Shown: positions 13,401 to 24,260 of the stretch, one piece after another
Position numbering within the stretch: the stretch's first letter is position 1
Layout: the number at the start of each line of letters is the position of its first letter
From: Cyclina sinensis
Taxonomy: Eukaryota; Mollusca; Bivalvia; Venerida; Veneridae
DNA length: 64,000 nt
Assembly: GCA_012932295.1 (NCBI GenBank)
Contig: JAAONU010000006.1
Span: forward strand, 17,748,904-17,812,903
Reading direction: 5' to 3'
Notes under the pieces: model-generated
What the model was told of the DNA's origin: nothing
Seen by the model: the letters and a program-made list of their open reading frames with translations, nothing else
Databases searched by the model: none
Position numbers and translations under genes: made by a program

Positions 13401-16400
13401 TGTCGGCAATCCAAGGGAATCATTTTTTGGACAAAATCTTTAATTTCTTTCTTACAGGTGTGTAGCTCTGGAGTATCAGGTTCACCATCGATCGGGAGGC
13501 GTGATTTACAGAAAAGGGAGGATCTTGTAGCATGCTCTAGATGCTGTGATATACCAAGGAAAAATGGAATCGACTGTAATTCAAGACTTTGTGGAATAAA
13601 ATATAGTAAGTAAAATAGTGCGACCACGACGCCATTCTATTTTTTCGATTTTAAGGCCAGTGTACTCCAGTACCAACTTCAAAACCATTACACGATTGAC
13701 AGCGACCGACTTCAAGCTATGTTCTCTACCAATCAGCACCTTGCTTACGAGATTTTAAAGCAAAGTTAGCTGTCTATATTAAGTCCGCGAATGCATGGAA
13801 TTTATTGTTTTCAATATTTTTCATCTTAGTCAAGTTTACACGGGTAAATTTTGAAATACTAGTTGGAGAAACAAAAACAATATGAATCTTTAACTGTTTG
13901 AAATGAAAACTTTATTGTATTTCTTTCAATTGCAATAATAAAAAAGATAAAAATTCCGAAAAAAATATTTTGTGTGTCTTGAAACTTAAAAACCTCTAAT
14001 ATAAGGATTGTTTATTTACAAATGCAGTCAAGTTTCTGTTGTTTCAGTTAACACAAATTCTACACGCTGTTTTTTGTGTGACAACGCCGCAAGCGACGCT
14101 GAGCAGGGTAATGTAGACAAACCGGAAGATTGCCTGTCCGAGACCACGTGTCAGCCGAACGAGGTGTGTCTTTTTCATTGGTAATTAGAATTGATAACAG
14201 TTCCTACTTATTACTGACCTTCAAACAACCTTGAAGGATCTGCTGTATATCTACTACGCTACCTGTTTCTTCTTCTATCCCAGATGTCTTTGAATACTTT
14301 ATTTTGTTTTCATTTTAAGTTCAGTCCTGCATTTCTTTTTTTGTTCTTTTTTTTCGTCTCTCGATTTCCTCGGGATAGTAGCGGCAGAACCAGCTCATTA
14401 AACTCCGAATAAGTTTGAATCGGTTTGAATTCAGTTCCATTAATTGGTATTTTAACTGAAGGACATGGGTTCAAACCCCACTCAAGTCAAATTTTTTTCT
14501 CTAGTTTTTGGCAGTTTTTACATTGTTTTGGATTTACAATATAATATTTTTAGAATTAAAATTCAATTTCCTTTCGTTTAAAATATTTTTCAATTCTTAC
14601 AAAGCTTTTCAACATGGTAAATTGATGAAAATTGGGTATCTGTGATTTCAGTTATTAATTTCTCCAAGACTAGACGGTAAAGATATTTGATATTTTGCCT
14701 GTTTGTTCAGAATAGTACATGAATAAAAATAATTGCAGCTAATCTGAATCCCCGAAGATTTATAATGAGGTTTACGTTGATAACATACTCTCATAATGAA
14801 GTGGTTGGAGAAAATTTGTGCCATGTTTATAATCATATTCCGTTTCTACTCACTCTCGGCTTTTGGTTTGCTTTTTGTCATCAGGCAGTAGGTCCTCATA
14901 ATGTGAATGATTACATACAAAGTAACAGTTTTTTATGGTCAGCCTTAGAAAAAAGATTGTGTTTCTCAATTACTTATAAGCAAATTAAGTCGGGCGAGGT
15001 TTGAACTGAAAATTAGTCATTTCTTGAAACTCCCATGGTAAAAGTGTCATATATACTCTAAATTTAATTCTAGGATAGTATATTTCTTAAAATAACTTAA
15101 TTTCATGAAGTCTGACAAAATGTTTATTAGAATTGTAATTAATGATTTTCTTCTGTGATTTCTTTTTTATCAATATCACAAACACTAGGCAAGATTCGTA
15201 GATTAAAGCTGCGACACTAAGGCTGTCATCATGTTTTAAGTTCGGGTCATACTTGAACAGCATAGTTTTATGAAAATTGATGACAAATGTTGTAAATTTA
15301 TGTTATTTCTCATCATCTTTCCAGGCGTGTGGGGCAGAAAGACTAGATTTTAATGGAGTGGATAGTCACAGATATACCTGTTCACCGAAACGTGTAAGTG
15401 AATGTCGGTTTCTCTTTAACACCTTAAAAAATGGTCTTCAGCTAACTAATTGATGGATTCATTCATTAGGAACTAACAGTTTGATGGAGTTAGAAGTTTA
15501 AGCCATTTTTTCTCATTATTTTAAAATTCATGGGACGAATTTCAATATATTAAAGAGCCTTTAATTCGCTTACCATGAAAATAATAATAGACAAATGAAT
15601 GATGTCTTGTATTATTACAGATTTGTTTATTACTGACACAAGAAGCCCTAAAAAGAAAAGATGAATGCATGACGAACCCTGATCCTAGAATATGTGGAAA
15701 TACTGGCTCTGGCAAAAGGGCCGCCAGTCTTTTATGTCACGCTTGTTGTGGGGATGGGCTTTGTAACAGTGGGTCTTGTGAACAGATTATAGGTAAAACT
15801 GCTACAAAAATTAGAACGAAAATATATTCACAAATATTCAAATAATGATTTGTTCGAGCAATTTCACCTATAGAGATGAATAACTGTTCTTTCGGTGGTT
15901 GGTGACAAAACATTTTAATTTGTATTTTGCATATTACGCAATTCTTTGAAATTCTGACCAGCAGATAATTATGGTCATGCATGGTCAATATCTCGCATAC
16001 TACAACAAGTACAACAAGATGTTCCTGTTGATTATCTTTCTGTCGTTTGTGATGGACTGCTGGCTTTTCATCATCGTAATCACTGAAAATATAAGACTGG
16101 TAAAATTCAGACAATTCCACCTACAACTTTAGCAGAGAACATATTTTTGTTTCTACGACTAATTTGAAGTTTATCATTAATTCTGCTGAAATTATTTAAG
16201 CACCCCTTCATAAAGACAGCATCTGAATAAACGCCTGTCTCCAAAAAAGCTTGTTTGCAAAAAAGGTGATTTGATCTTGATCTATCAGTCTTTTCTTACT
16301 TACTTTTTCAGACCGACTTTACAATTTGTGGAAAGAAGGAATTTTAGATTTTAATACTTTAAGCAAAAGGCATCAACAAGTAATTCCAGTAATTGTGAAC

Positions 16401-19400
16401 GGACAACTCTCTGGTTTGACATGCAAAAGTTGTAACAGAGTTACTAGTCTAGATTATTGTACTGGTTCGGTTAAATGTGCCGTTGGGGAGGTATGTACAA
16501 AATTTGTTAATTATTCCTCAACAGCGCCCTAGCACAGTGTCACGAAACGCTCGATAAAATTGTATATATAAATATGTCTAGAACAGATTTACATAGCCTT
16601 AAGCTGAAAATCTGGTCAATGTGTCATTCTTACCTTATCTAAAGAATTTAAACTTTGATCCGAAAATTATTATTATTCTAAGTGTTCATTTGCTATATAA
16701 CATATAATTACTTAATTATTGGATTTTTTAAAATATGTTTTACACCTACATTTTCCAATGAGTCAATGTTGTTTATTTACAGTTTATATATAAATCAAGG
16801 TTGTTGTTCTGAGACAAAGCACTTCAGTCAGTAAGTTTAAACAGTGATTGATGCATAGTAAAAGATTCACATCTGAAGTGTAAGATAGTAAAAAAATGAA
16901 TGCTCGAGAAAAATGGCTCATTCGATGGAAGAAATATTAGTAAGTTATTAGACCTATCTTTGAAGAGAGTTATCATGTTTTAACATCGTGTCGCTGAAAA
17001 AGGTCATTGATTACTTTTTTTGTGATTTGTAGATATGTTACATGGAAGAACTAATTACAGATGAGATAACTGTGGTTTACAACGGTGGTTGCCGATCAAA
17101 AGTTGTGAGTAAAGAGACATTCTTAACATTTGTTTCAAACAACAATTTTCATAGAAATAAGAGAGACTGCATTTTTTCGCGGGGAGGGAGGGCCGGGGGA
17201 ACATACCGCAAAGTGACTTGTTGTTATACGCATAACTAGTGTCGTAATAGTAGAGTACTGTAAGTCAGGTGTGATTTTTTTCAAAGGATATACGAAGGTA
17301 GAAATTCACGTGTGAGTAATTTTCATACTATGAATTTGCGGCACAACACATGTGGCATTACCTTTCCTATTCAAATTTGATTTATAGTTGTCGGCAATCC
17401 AAGGGAATCATTTTCTGGGACAAAATCTTTAATTTCTATCTTACAGGTGTGTAGCTCTGGAGTATCAGGTTCACCATCGATCGGGAGGCGTGATTTACAG
17501 AAAAGGGAGGATATTGTAACATGCTCTAGATGCTGTGATATACCAAGGAAAAATGGAATCGACTGTAATTCAAGACTTTGTGGAATAAAATATAGTAAGA
17601 AAAGTAGTATGACCACGACACCATTCTATTTCTTTTTCGATTTCTAGGCCAGTGTACTCCAGTACCAGCTTCAAAACCATTACACGATTGACAGCGACCG
17701 ACTTCAAGCTATGTTCTCTACCAATCAGCACCTTGCTTACGAGATTTTTAAAGCCGAGGTAGCTGTCTATATTAAGTCCGCGAAAATCTGTATTTACATG
17801 TGTGGAATTTATTGTTTTCAATATTTTTTATTTAAGTCAAGTTTACACGGGTAAATTTTGAAATAATCAGTTGAAGAAACAAAATCAATATGAATCTTTA
17901 ACTGTTTGAAATAAAAACTGTATTGTATTTCTTTCAATAGCAATAATAAAAAAGATAAAAATTCCGAAAAAATTGTGTGTCTTGAAACTTAAAAACCTCT
18001 AATATAAGGATTGTTTATTTACAAATGCAGTCAAGTTGATTTTCTGTTGTTTCAGTAAACACAAATTCTACACGCTGTTTTTTGTGTGACAACGCCGCAA
18101 GCAACGCTGAGCAGGGTAATGTAGACAAACCGGAAGATTGCCTGTCCGAGACCACGTGTCAGCCGAACGAGGTGTGTCTTTTTCATTGGTAATTAGAATT
18201 GATAACAGACCTTGAAGGATCTGCTGTATATCTACTACGCCATCTGTTTCTTCTTCTATCCCAGATGTCTTTGAATACTTCATTTTGTTTTCATTTTAGT
18301 TTCAGCCCTGCATTTCTTCTTTTGTTTTTTTTTCGTCTCTCGATTTCCTCGGGATAGTAGCGGCAGAACCAGCTCATTAAACACCGAATAAGTTTGACAC
18401 GGTTTAAATCGTTGTTATCCATTTCAGGAATAAACAGTCACCATCTAAATGCATGTTAGCGCCTAGAATATACTTTCGAATCATTAAGGTATTAGATTTG
18501 TAATACCCTACCTCCACTCTGAAGAGTATTCAATTCCATTAATTTTTGTAGGATTGAGACATTTTAACTGAAGCACATGGGTTCAAACCCCACTCAAGCC
18601 AATTTTTTTCTCTAGTTTAGGCAGTTTTACATTGTTTTGGATTTATAACATAACTTTTATAGAATTAAAATTCAATTTCCCTTCGTTTAAAATATGTTTT
18701 AATTCTTACAAAGCTTTTCAACATGGTAAGTTGACGAAAATTGGGTATCTGTGATTTCAGTTATTAATTTCTCCAAGACTAGACGGTAAAGATATTTGAT
18801 ATTTTGCCTGTTTGTTCAGAATAGTACATGAATAAAAATAATTGCAGCTAATCTGAATCCCCGAAGATTTATAATGAGGTTTACGTTGATAACATACTCT
18901 CATAATGAAGTGGTTGGAGTAAATTTGTGCCATGTTTATAATCATATTTTGTTTCTGCTCACTCTCGTTTTTTTGGTTGCTTTTTGTCAGCAGACAGTAG
19001 GTTTTTTATAATGTGGATGATTACATATACAGTAACAGTTTTTTTATGGTCAGCCTTAGAAAAAAAATGTGTTTCTCTATAACTTATAAGCCAATTAAGT
19101 CGGGCGAGGTTTGAACTGAAAATTAGTCATTTCTTGAAACTCCCATGGTAAAAGTGTCATATATGCTCTAAATTTAATTCTAGGATAGTATATATCTTAA
19201 AATAACTTAATTTCATGAAGTCTGACAAAATGTTTATTGGAATTGTAATTGATTATTTTCTTTTGTGATTTCTTTTTTATCAATATCACAAACACTAGGC
19301 AAGATTCGTAGATTAAAGCTGCGAAACTAAGGCTGTCATCATGTTTTAAGTTCGGGTCATACTTGAACAGCATAGTTTTATGAAAATTGATGACAAATGT

Positions 19401-20538
19401 TGTAAATTTATGTTATTTCTCATCATTTTTCCAGGCGTGTGGGGCAGAAAGACTAGATTTTAATGGAGCGGATAGTCACAGATATACCTGTTTACCGAAA
19501 CGTGTAAGTGAATGTCGGTTTCTCCTTAACACCTTAAAAAATGGTCTTCAGCTAACTAATTGATGGATTCATTCATTAGGAACTAACAGTTTGATGGAGT
19601 TAGAAGTTTAAGCCATTTTTTCTCATTATTTTAAAATTCATGGGACGAATTTCAATATATTAAAGAGCCTTTAATTCGCTTACCATGAAAATAATAACAG
19701 CCAAATGAAAGATGTCTTGTATTATTACAGAATTGTTCATTACTGACACAAGTAGCTCTAAAAAGAAAAGATGAATGCATGACGAACCCTGATCCTAGAA
19801 TATGTGGAAATACTGGCTCTGGCAAAAGGGCCGCCAGTCATTTATGTTACGCTTGTTGTGGGGATGGGCTTTGTAACAGTGGGTCTTGTGAACAGATTAT
19901 AGGTAAAACTGCTACAAAATTTAGAACGAAAATATATTCACAAATATTCAAATAATGATTTGTTCGAGCAATTTCACCTATAGAGATGAATAACTGTTCT
20001 TTCGGTGGTTGGTGACAAAACATTTTAATTTGTATTTTGCATATTACGCAATTCTTTGAAATTCTGACCAGCAGAAAATTATGGTCATGCATGGTCAATA
20101 TCTCGCATACTACAACAAGTACAACAAGATGTTCCTGTTGATTATCTTTCTGTCGTTTGTGATGGACTGCTGGCTTTTCATCATCGTAATCACTGAAAAT
20201 ATAAGACTGGTAAAATTCAGACAATTCCACCTACAACTTTAGCAGAGAACGTAATTTTGTTTCTACGACTAATTTTAAGTTTATCATTAATTCGGCTGAA
20301 GGTATTTAAGCACACCTTCATAAAGATAGCATCTGAATAAACGCCTGTCTCCAAAAAATGCTTGTTTGCAAAAAAGGTGATTTGATCTTGATCTATCAGT
20401 CTTTTCTTACTTACTTTTTTAGACCGACTTTACAGTTTGTGGAAAGGAGGAATTTTAGATTTTAATACTTTAAGCAAAAAGCATCAACAAGTGTTGAACC
20501 ACCCCAAACGCCTACACCAACAACCACTGTACCAATAA
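10370..20538 (+). CDS. Secreted LU-domain (Ly6/uPAR-like) protein with four domains, gene 1
   Basis: Fourteen exons are inferred, all with GT-AG borders and consistent phases: 10370-10414, 11647-11747, 12287-12358, 13458-13605, 14048-14163, 15325-15393, 15621-15792, 16312-16490, 17033-17104, 17447-17594, 18056-18171, 19435-19503, 19731-19902, 20423-20538. If the start ATG is split across the first intron (A|TG), the product is 531 residues. It begins MQTCFLCFIVTVFQS, a short signal-peptide-like segment. Four cysteine-rich domains follow in A-B-A-B order. Domain A starts LTCKSC, has GGC mid-way, then CSRCC and DCN. Domain B starts RCFLC and ends CxACCGDGLCN. This CxxC...GC...CC...CN spacing is that of the LU three-finger fold. 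The two A-B pairs are joined by a 23-residue linker beginning DRLYNLWKEGILDF. Translation ends at a TAA at 20536, before the Pro/Thr array. The function is unknown; it is probably extracellular. Confidence 0.75.
10415..11646 (+). other. Intron 1 of gene 1
   Basis: A 1.2 kb intron, matched closely in gene 2 (45908-47244), where it holds roughly 110 extra bases near its 5' end. The 61-codon open frame at 10696-10881 is kept in both copies only because the whole intron is recently duplicated; I do not count it as a gene. Confidence 0.6.
11640..16381 (+). repeat. Tandem cassette duplication, unit 1
   Basis: This unit runs from the last bases of intron 1 through the two LU domains to the junction inside the exon at 16312-16490. 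It is repeated as 16382 to about 20480. Exon lengths are identical in the two units: 72, 148, 116, 69 and 172 bases for the internal exons. Introns are highly similar apart from two larger length differences: a 0.75 kb element in unit 1 only and about 150 bases in unit 2 only. Confidence 0.9.
12537..13288 (+). mobile_element. Helitron-like (HINE-type) tandem-repeat element in intron 3
   Basis: It begins TTTTT|ATGCCCCCAC with a hairpin (CCCCAC-AAA-GTGGGG) and a GTCCGTCCGT run. Three monomers of about 167 bp follow, each with GTGAACGCAACTCC (at about 12620, 12787 and 12954). It ends with GTGGGGGGCAT, a hairpin GTGTCC-TAT-GGACAC, and CTAG|TTTTT. Subterminal inverted repeats, a minisatellite core, a 3' hairpin and insertion in a T-run fit Helentron-associated elements described in bivalves. 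There is no coding capacity. The same element is at 48147-48899. The empty site is preserved at 17275-17282. Confidence 0.75.
16312..16490 (+). CDS. Fused exon joining the two LU cassettes of gene 1
   Basis: This 179-base exon starts like the last exon of the gene (DRLYNLWKEGILDFNTLS, then KRHQQ) and runs straight on into the first LU exon (VIVNGQLSGLTCKSC...VGE). The joint is at about 16381. In gene 2 the tail exon continues there into ThrSer-Val-Ala-Pro-Pro. In cassettes 1 and 3 the LU exon is preceded by an intron ending TTTTCCAG. Here the intron remnant ATTCCAG is read as codons, adding Val-Ile-Pro. The frame is open across the joint, and the donor GTATGT at 16491 is intact. Both the upstream acceptor (16311) and the old internal acceptor (AG just before TAATTGTG) would keep the reading frame, so alternative use is possible. 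Confidence 0.85.
16382..20480 (+). repeat. Tandem cassette duplication, unit 2
   Basis: Second copy of the LU-A/LU-B cassette in gene 1. All cysteines of both domains are kept and no stop interrupts the exons. It lacks the Helitron-like element found in the same intron of cassettes 1 and 3. It carries about 150 extra bases near 18400-18560 in the intron after the fifth cassette exon. In domain B it has NCSLL where cassette 1 has ICLLL. Confidence 0.88.
20423..20538 (+). CDS. Terminal coding exon of gene 1, frameshifted relative to gene 2
   Basis: The exon begins as in gene 2 (DRLYSLWKGGILDF) but has AGCAAAAAGCATCAAC where gene 2 has AAGAAAAAGGCATCAAC, one base fewer. Translation therefore leaves the Pro/Thr frame and reads HQQVLNHPKRLHQQ before the TAA at 20536-20538. 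Cassette 1 has the same one-base-shorter form in its fused exon. If the shift is real, the mature protein has no mucin-like tail. An assembly or read error beside a long repeat array is the main alternative, but the shared form in cassette 1 argues against it. Confidence 0.65.
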
Positions 20539-22682
20539 CCCCTGCACCAACAACACCCGCCAACAACGCCTGCACCAACAACGCCCGCACCAACAACCCC
20601 CGCCAACAACACCCGCACCAACAACCCCCGCCAACAACACCCGCACCGACAACGCCCGCCAACAACACCCGCACCCACAACCCCTGCCAACAACGCCTGC
20701 ACCAACAATCTCTGCCAACAACGCCTGCACCAACAACACCCACGCCAACAACACCCGCACCAACAACCCCCGCCAACAACGCCTGCAACAACAACGCCCG
20801 CACCAACAACGCCTGCACCAACAACACCCGCCAACAACACCTGCATCAACAACCCCCACCAACAACACCTGCACCAAAAACCCCCGCCAACAACACCCGC
20901 ACCCACAACCCCCGCCAACAAAGCCTGCACCAACAATCCCCGCCAACAGCGCCTGCACCAACAACACCCACGCCAACAACGCCTGCACCAACAATCCCCG
21001 CCAACAACGCCTGCACCAACAACACCCACGCCAACAACACCCGCACCAACAACCCCCGCCAACAACGCCTGCAACAACAACACCCGCACCAACAACGCCC
21101 GCCAACAACGCCTGCACCAACAACACCCGCCAACAACACCCGCACCAACAACCCCCACCTACAACACCTGCACCAACAACCCCCGCCAACAACACCCGCA
21201 CCAACAACACCCACGCCAACAACACCCGCACCCACAACCCACGCCAACAACGCCTGCACCAACAATCCCCGCCAACAACGCCTGCACCAACAACACCCAC
21301 GCCAACAACACCCGCACCAACAACGCCCGCAACAACAACACCCGCACCAAAAACGCCCGCCAACAACGCCTGCACCAACAACACCCGCCAACAACACCCG
21401 CACCAACAACCCCCGCCAACAACACCTGCACCAACAACCCCCGCCAACAACGCCCGCCAACTACACCCGCACCAACAACCCCCGCCAACAACGCCTGCAC
21501 CAACAACACCAACGCCAAAAATACCCGCACCAACAACCCCCGCCATCAACGCCTGTTCCAACAACACCCGCACCAACAACGCCCGCCAACAACGCCTGCA
21601 CCAACAACACCCGCACCAACAACCCCCGCCAACAACGCCTGCACCAACAACCACTGCCAACAACGCCTGCACCAACAACACCCACGCCAACAAAACCGCA
21701 CCAACAACTCCCGCCAAAAACGCCTGCACCAACAACACCCGCACCAACAACGTCCGCCAACAACCTGCACCAACAATACCCACGCCAACAACCTTTTCCA
21801 ACAACGCCCGCCAACAACACCCGCACCAACAACCCCCGCCAGCAACATCCGCATCAACAAACTAGCACCAACAACCCCCGCGCCAACAACACCTGCACCA
21901 ACAACCCCCGCCAACAACACCCGCACCAACAACGCTCGCCAACAACATCCGCACCAACAACCCGCGCCAACAACGCCTGCACCAACAACCCCCGCCAACA
22001 ACGCCTGCACCAACAACACCCACGCCAACAACACCCGCACCAACAAGTCCCGCCAACAACGCCCGCCAACAACGCCTGCACCAACAACGCCCGCACCAAC
22101 AACTCCCGCCAACAACGCCTGCACCAACAACACCCGCACCAACAACTTCCGCCAACAACGCCTGCACCAACAACACCCGCACCAACAACGCCCGCCAACA
22201 ACGCCTGCACCAAAAACACCCACGCCAACAACCCACGCCAACAACGCCTGCACCAACAACACCCGCACAAAACAACGCCTGCACTAACAACACCCACGCC
22301 AACAACACACGCATCAACAACGCCTGCACCAACAACACCCACGCCAACAACACCCGCACCAACAACGCCTGCACCAACAACACCCACTCCAACAACACAC
22401 GCACCAACAAAGCCTGCACCAACAACACCCACGCCAACAACCCCCGCCAACAACGCCTGCACCAACAACACCCACACCAACAACCTCCGCCAAGAACGCC
22501 TGCACCAACAACACCCACCCTAACAACACCTGCACCAACAACACCCGCACCAACAACCCCCGCACTAACAACACCCGCACCAACAACACCCGCACCAACA
22601 ACGCCTGCACCAACAACACCCACACCAACAACGCCCGCCCCAACAACGCCCGCTCCAACAACCCCCGCACCAACAACGCCGT
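20508..22682 (+). repeat. Long degenerate array of 15-bp and 13-bp Pro/Thr units (gene 1)
   Basis: About 2.2 kb of units based on GCACCAACAACNCCY (15 bp, Ala-Pro-Thr-Thr-Pro in the coding frame) are mixed with a two-base-shorter form (GCCAACAACNCCY, 13 bp). Each 13-bp unit shifts the frame, so no single frame reads Pro/Thr throughout. The consensus has no stop in any of the six frames, which is why long open frames (up to 430 codons) appear on the minus strand; these are artefacts. The array is more than six times longer than the clean one in gene 2. Confidence 0.9.
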
Positions 22683-22909
22683 CAACGACGCCACAGGCGC
22701 CGACAAAACCACCAGCAACAACTACTACAACAGTGCCACTGCCACCAACGCAGGTACCAACTACTTCAACAACAGCGGCACAGCCACCAACACCTGCAGT
22801 TGCAGCGGTAGTAGCTACCCAAGCAGGTTGATCAGTCGCTCCTAGTACACCACAAACCCGTACTCCTTCTACAATGAGTACCATTAACACAATTACTATA
22901 ATTGGATGA
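22683..22909 (+). pseudogene. Relic of the C-terminal tail of gene 1
   Basis: This is the counterpart of the last 75 codons of gene 2 (STTPQAPTKPPATTTTT through MSTINTTTIIG). It has an in-frame TGA at 22829-22831 where gene 2 has TCA (Ser), in addition to the upstream frameshift. The old stop TGA is at 22907-22909. It is probably now 3' untranslated sequence or dead. Confidence 0.7.
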
Positions 22910-23820
22910 AACACAAATTTAATCTAAATATTCATTTAACTTGACATGTTTGCGTTTCACGTTTTGTTTGTTATAAAGATATGTGAACATTTTTACGAAT
23001 GGACTTGATATATTTGTTTTTCCTAGTTCTGGAGTAAATGGTGTTGGTTTGAATACGTACATGCAATACAAAAATAGGGTCAAGTTTGTAAAAAAAATAT
23101 TCTATTTGATGGTTAGAGGGTATTGGAACGACTTGGACTTTAAAAGTAGTGTTCGTATTCATAAAAATCATAGAAATGAACTGGATTAGTTATTGGCCAT
23201 ATATAGAATTTTATGGAATCGATCGCAAGCGTAGCCGGGCATCGCGATAAGTTCTATAAGATTGTGATAATAGTGTTTATAGATGTTAATTCAAATTCGA
23301 GTACATGCCACTATACAATATTCTACAATATACATGTAACGGTTAGAACCCATGAACATCAGTCATTGAGACGTTAAGTGATTTGAAGTCAACAGCTTGA
23401 ACAACGGAGGCGAGTCACGTGATAGAGTAAATGGTTTACAAATGATCAAAACGTATTACCAGTGTCATATTAGCCATCAAATATATGAAAAATAGTAAAT
23501 AATCAACATCTCATAAAATAACATATGTACTCATTACAGACAGCATAGGCATGACTTCTATTATTGGTTATATATGATAGAAGGAGATGAAGAAAATTTT
23601 AATTATTAATTCAAAAAATCTAGCAAGGTTCATGAACAGTACATCAGTAAAACAAATATACAAAGATCACTGTACAACTATGTACAACAAGATAGCAGAT
23701 ATTCTAACAACATTACGATGAATGATGATAACATTATCCATTTTTCATAAATATATCTGTAGCAAATTTCTATAGCAAATTAGGAAGAGACAATCATGTA
23801 TTCCTGTTTCGTTCAGATGC
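22910..23820. other. 3' flank of gene 1
   Basis: AT-rich sequence matched by the 3' flank of gene 2 (52644-53560). No gene is seen. A motif GCAAGCGTAGCCGGG near 23226 belongs to a dispersed repeat also seen at about 52960, 55550-55670 and 57540. Confidence 0.6.
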
Positions 23821-23839
23821 TTTGTATATAAAAAGTAGA

Positions 23840-24260
23840 ATGCCCATGTTTGGCAGCATGTCGAGCCGCCTATGGGGATGCGACAGTGAAATGGAAACTG
23901 TGGGAAGATGATGATGGAAGGACAAGGCAGGCCTATATGATGTCTTTTTCAGGACGCATAACAAATGAATCACGGTATTTTCAAATTCTTCCTACATGGA
24001 GAAGTAAAGGCCCAGACAAGGTATGTCAACATTTTGGACATTTGAGCTGTCACTGTGACCTTGACCTCTGAGCTAGGAATCTGGGTCTTGCACGCTACAC
24101 ACCATCTCATCAAGGTGAACAAATGTGCCAAGGTATTTCAAAATCCCTCCATGCACAGAAAAGTTATGGCCCGGACAAGGCAATCTGGACGCACGCACGC
24201 ACCTGCATGCACCGTATGCTGGTACCAAATGTGACGACTGTGTCGAGCTCCCCGCAAAGT
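23840..24260. repeat. Dispersed repeat with GTGACCTTGACCTC and GGCCCGGACAAG motifs
   Basis: It contains GAATGCCCATG, CTGTGACCTTGACCTC and AGTTATGGCCCGGACAAGG, phrases shared with other repeats in this window. It is matched at 53565-53985 in the second locus copy. It looks like a decayed non-autonomous element rather than a gene; the 73-codon open frame at its left end is not supported by any motif. Confidence 0.6.

Larger units (their letters stand above)
8505..24255. repeat. Segmental duplication, copy 1 (LU/mucin gene 1 locus)
   Basis: The sequence from about 8505 is matched nearly base for base by the sequence from about 43750. The match continues through the whole LU-type gene and its 3' flank to about 24255, against 53985. 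Copy 1 is longer because it holds two LU cassettes and a much longer Pro/Thr array. Small insertions and deletions distinguish the copies in the 5' flank and introns. The 5' flank (8505-10369) holds no recognisable coding exon. The promoter and a 5' untranslated exon are expected there but I could not place them. Confidence 0.9.

Noticed and set aside
14455..14500. tRNA-like GGTTCAAACCCC in an intron of all three cassettes (also near 18580 and 50070)
   Set aside because: Only a B-box-like segment is present; probably a decayed SINE remnant carried by the duplications.
15737..16120. 127-codon minus-strand frame repeated in all three cassettes (also 19847-20230 and, shortened, 51479-51781)
   Set aside because: It overlaps the end of an LU exon in antisense and the following intron. 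Its conservation is explained by recent duplication, and it is broken in the third copy.
20462..22914. Ten or more overlapping minus-strand open frames, up to 430 codons, rich in Gly, Val, Leu, Cys and Trp
   Set aside because: They are antisense readings of the Pro/Thr repeat array, whose consensus has no stop in any frame; there is no start context, splice structure or conserved protein.
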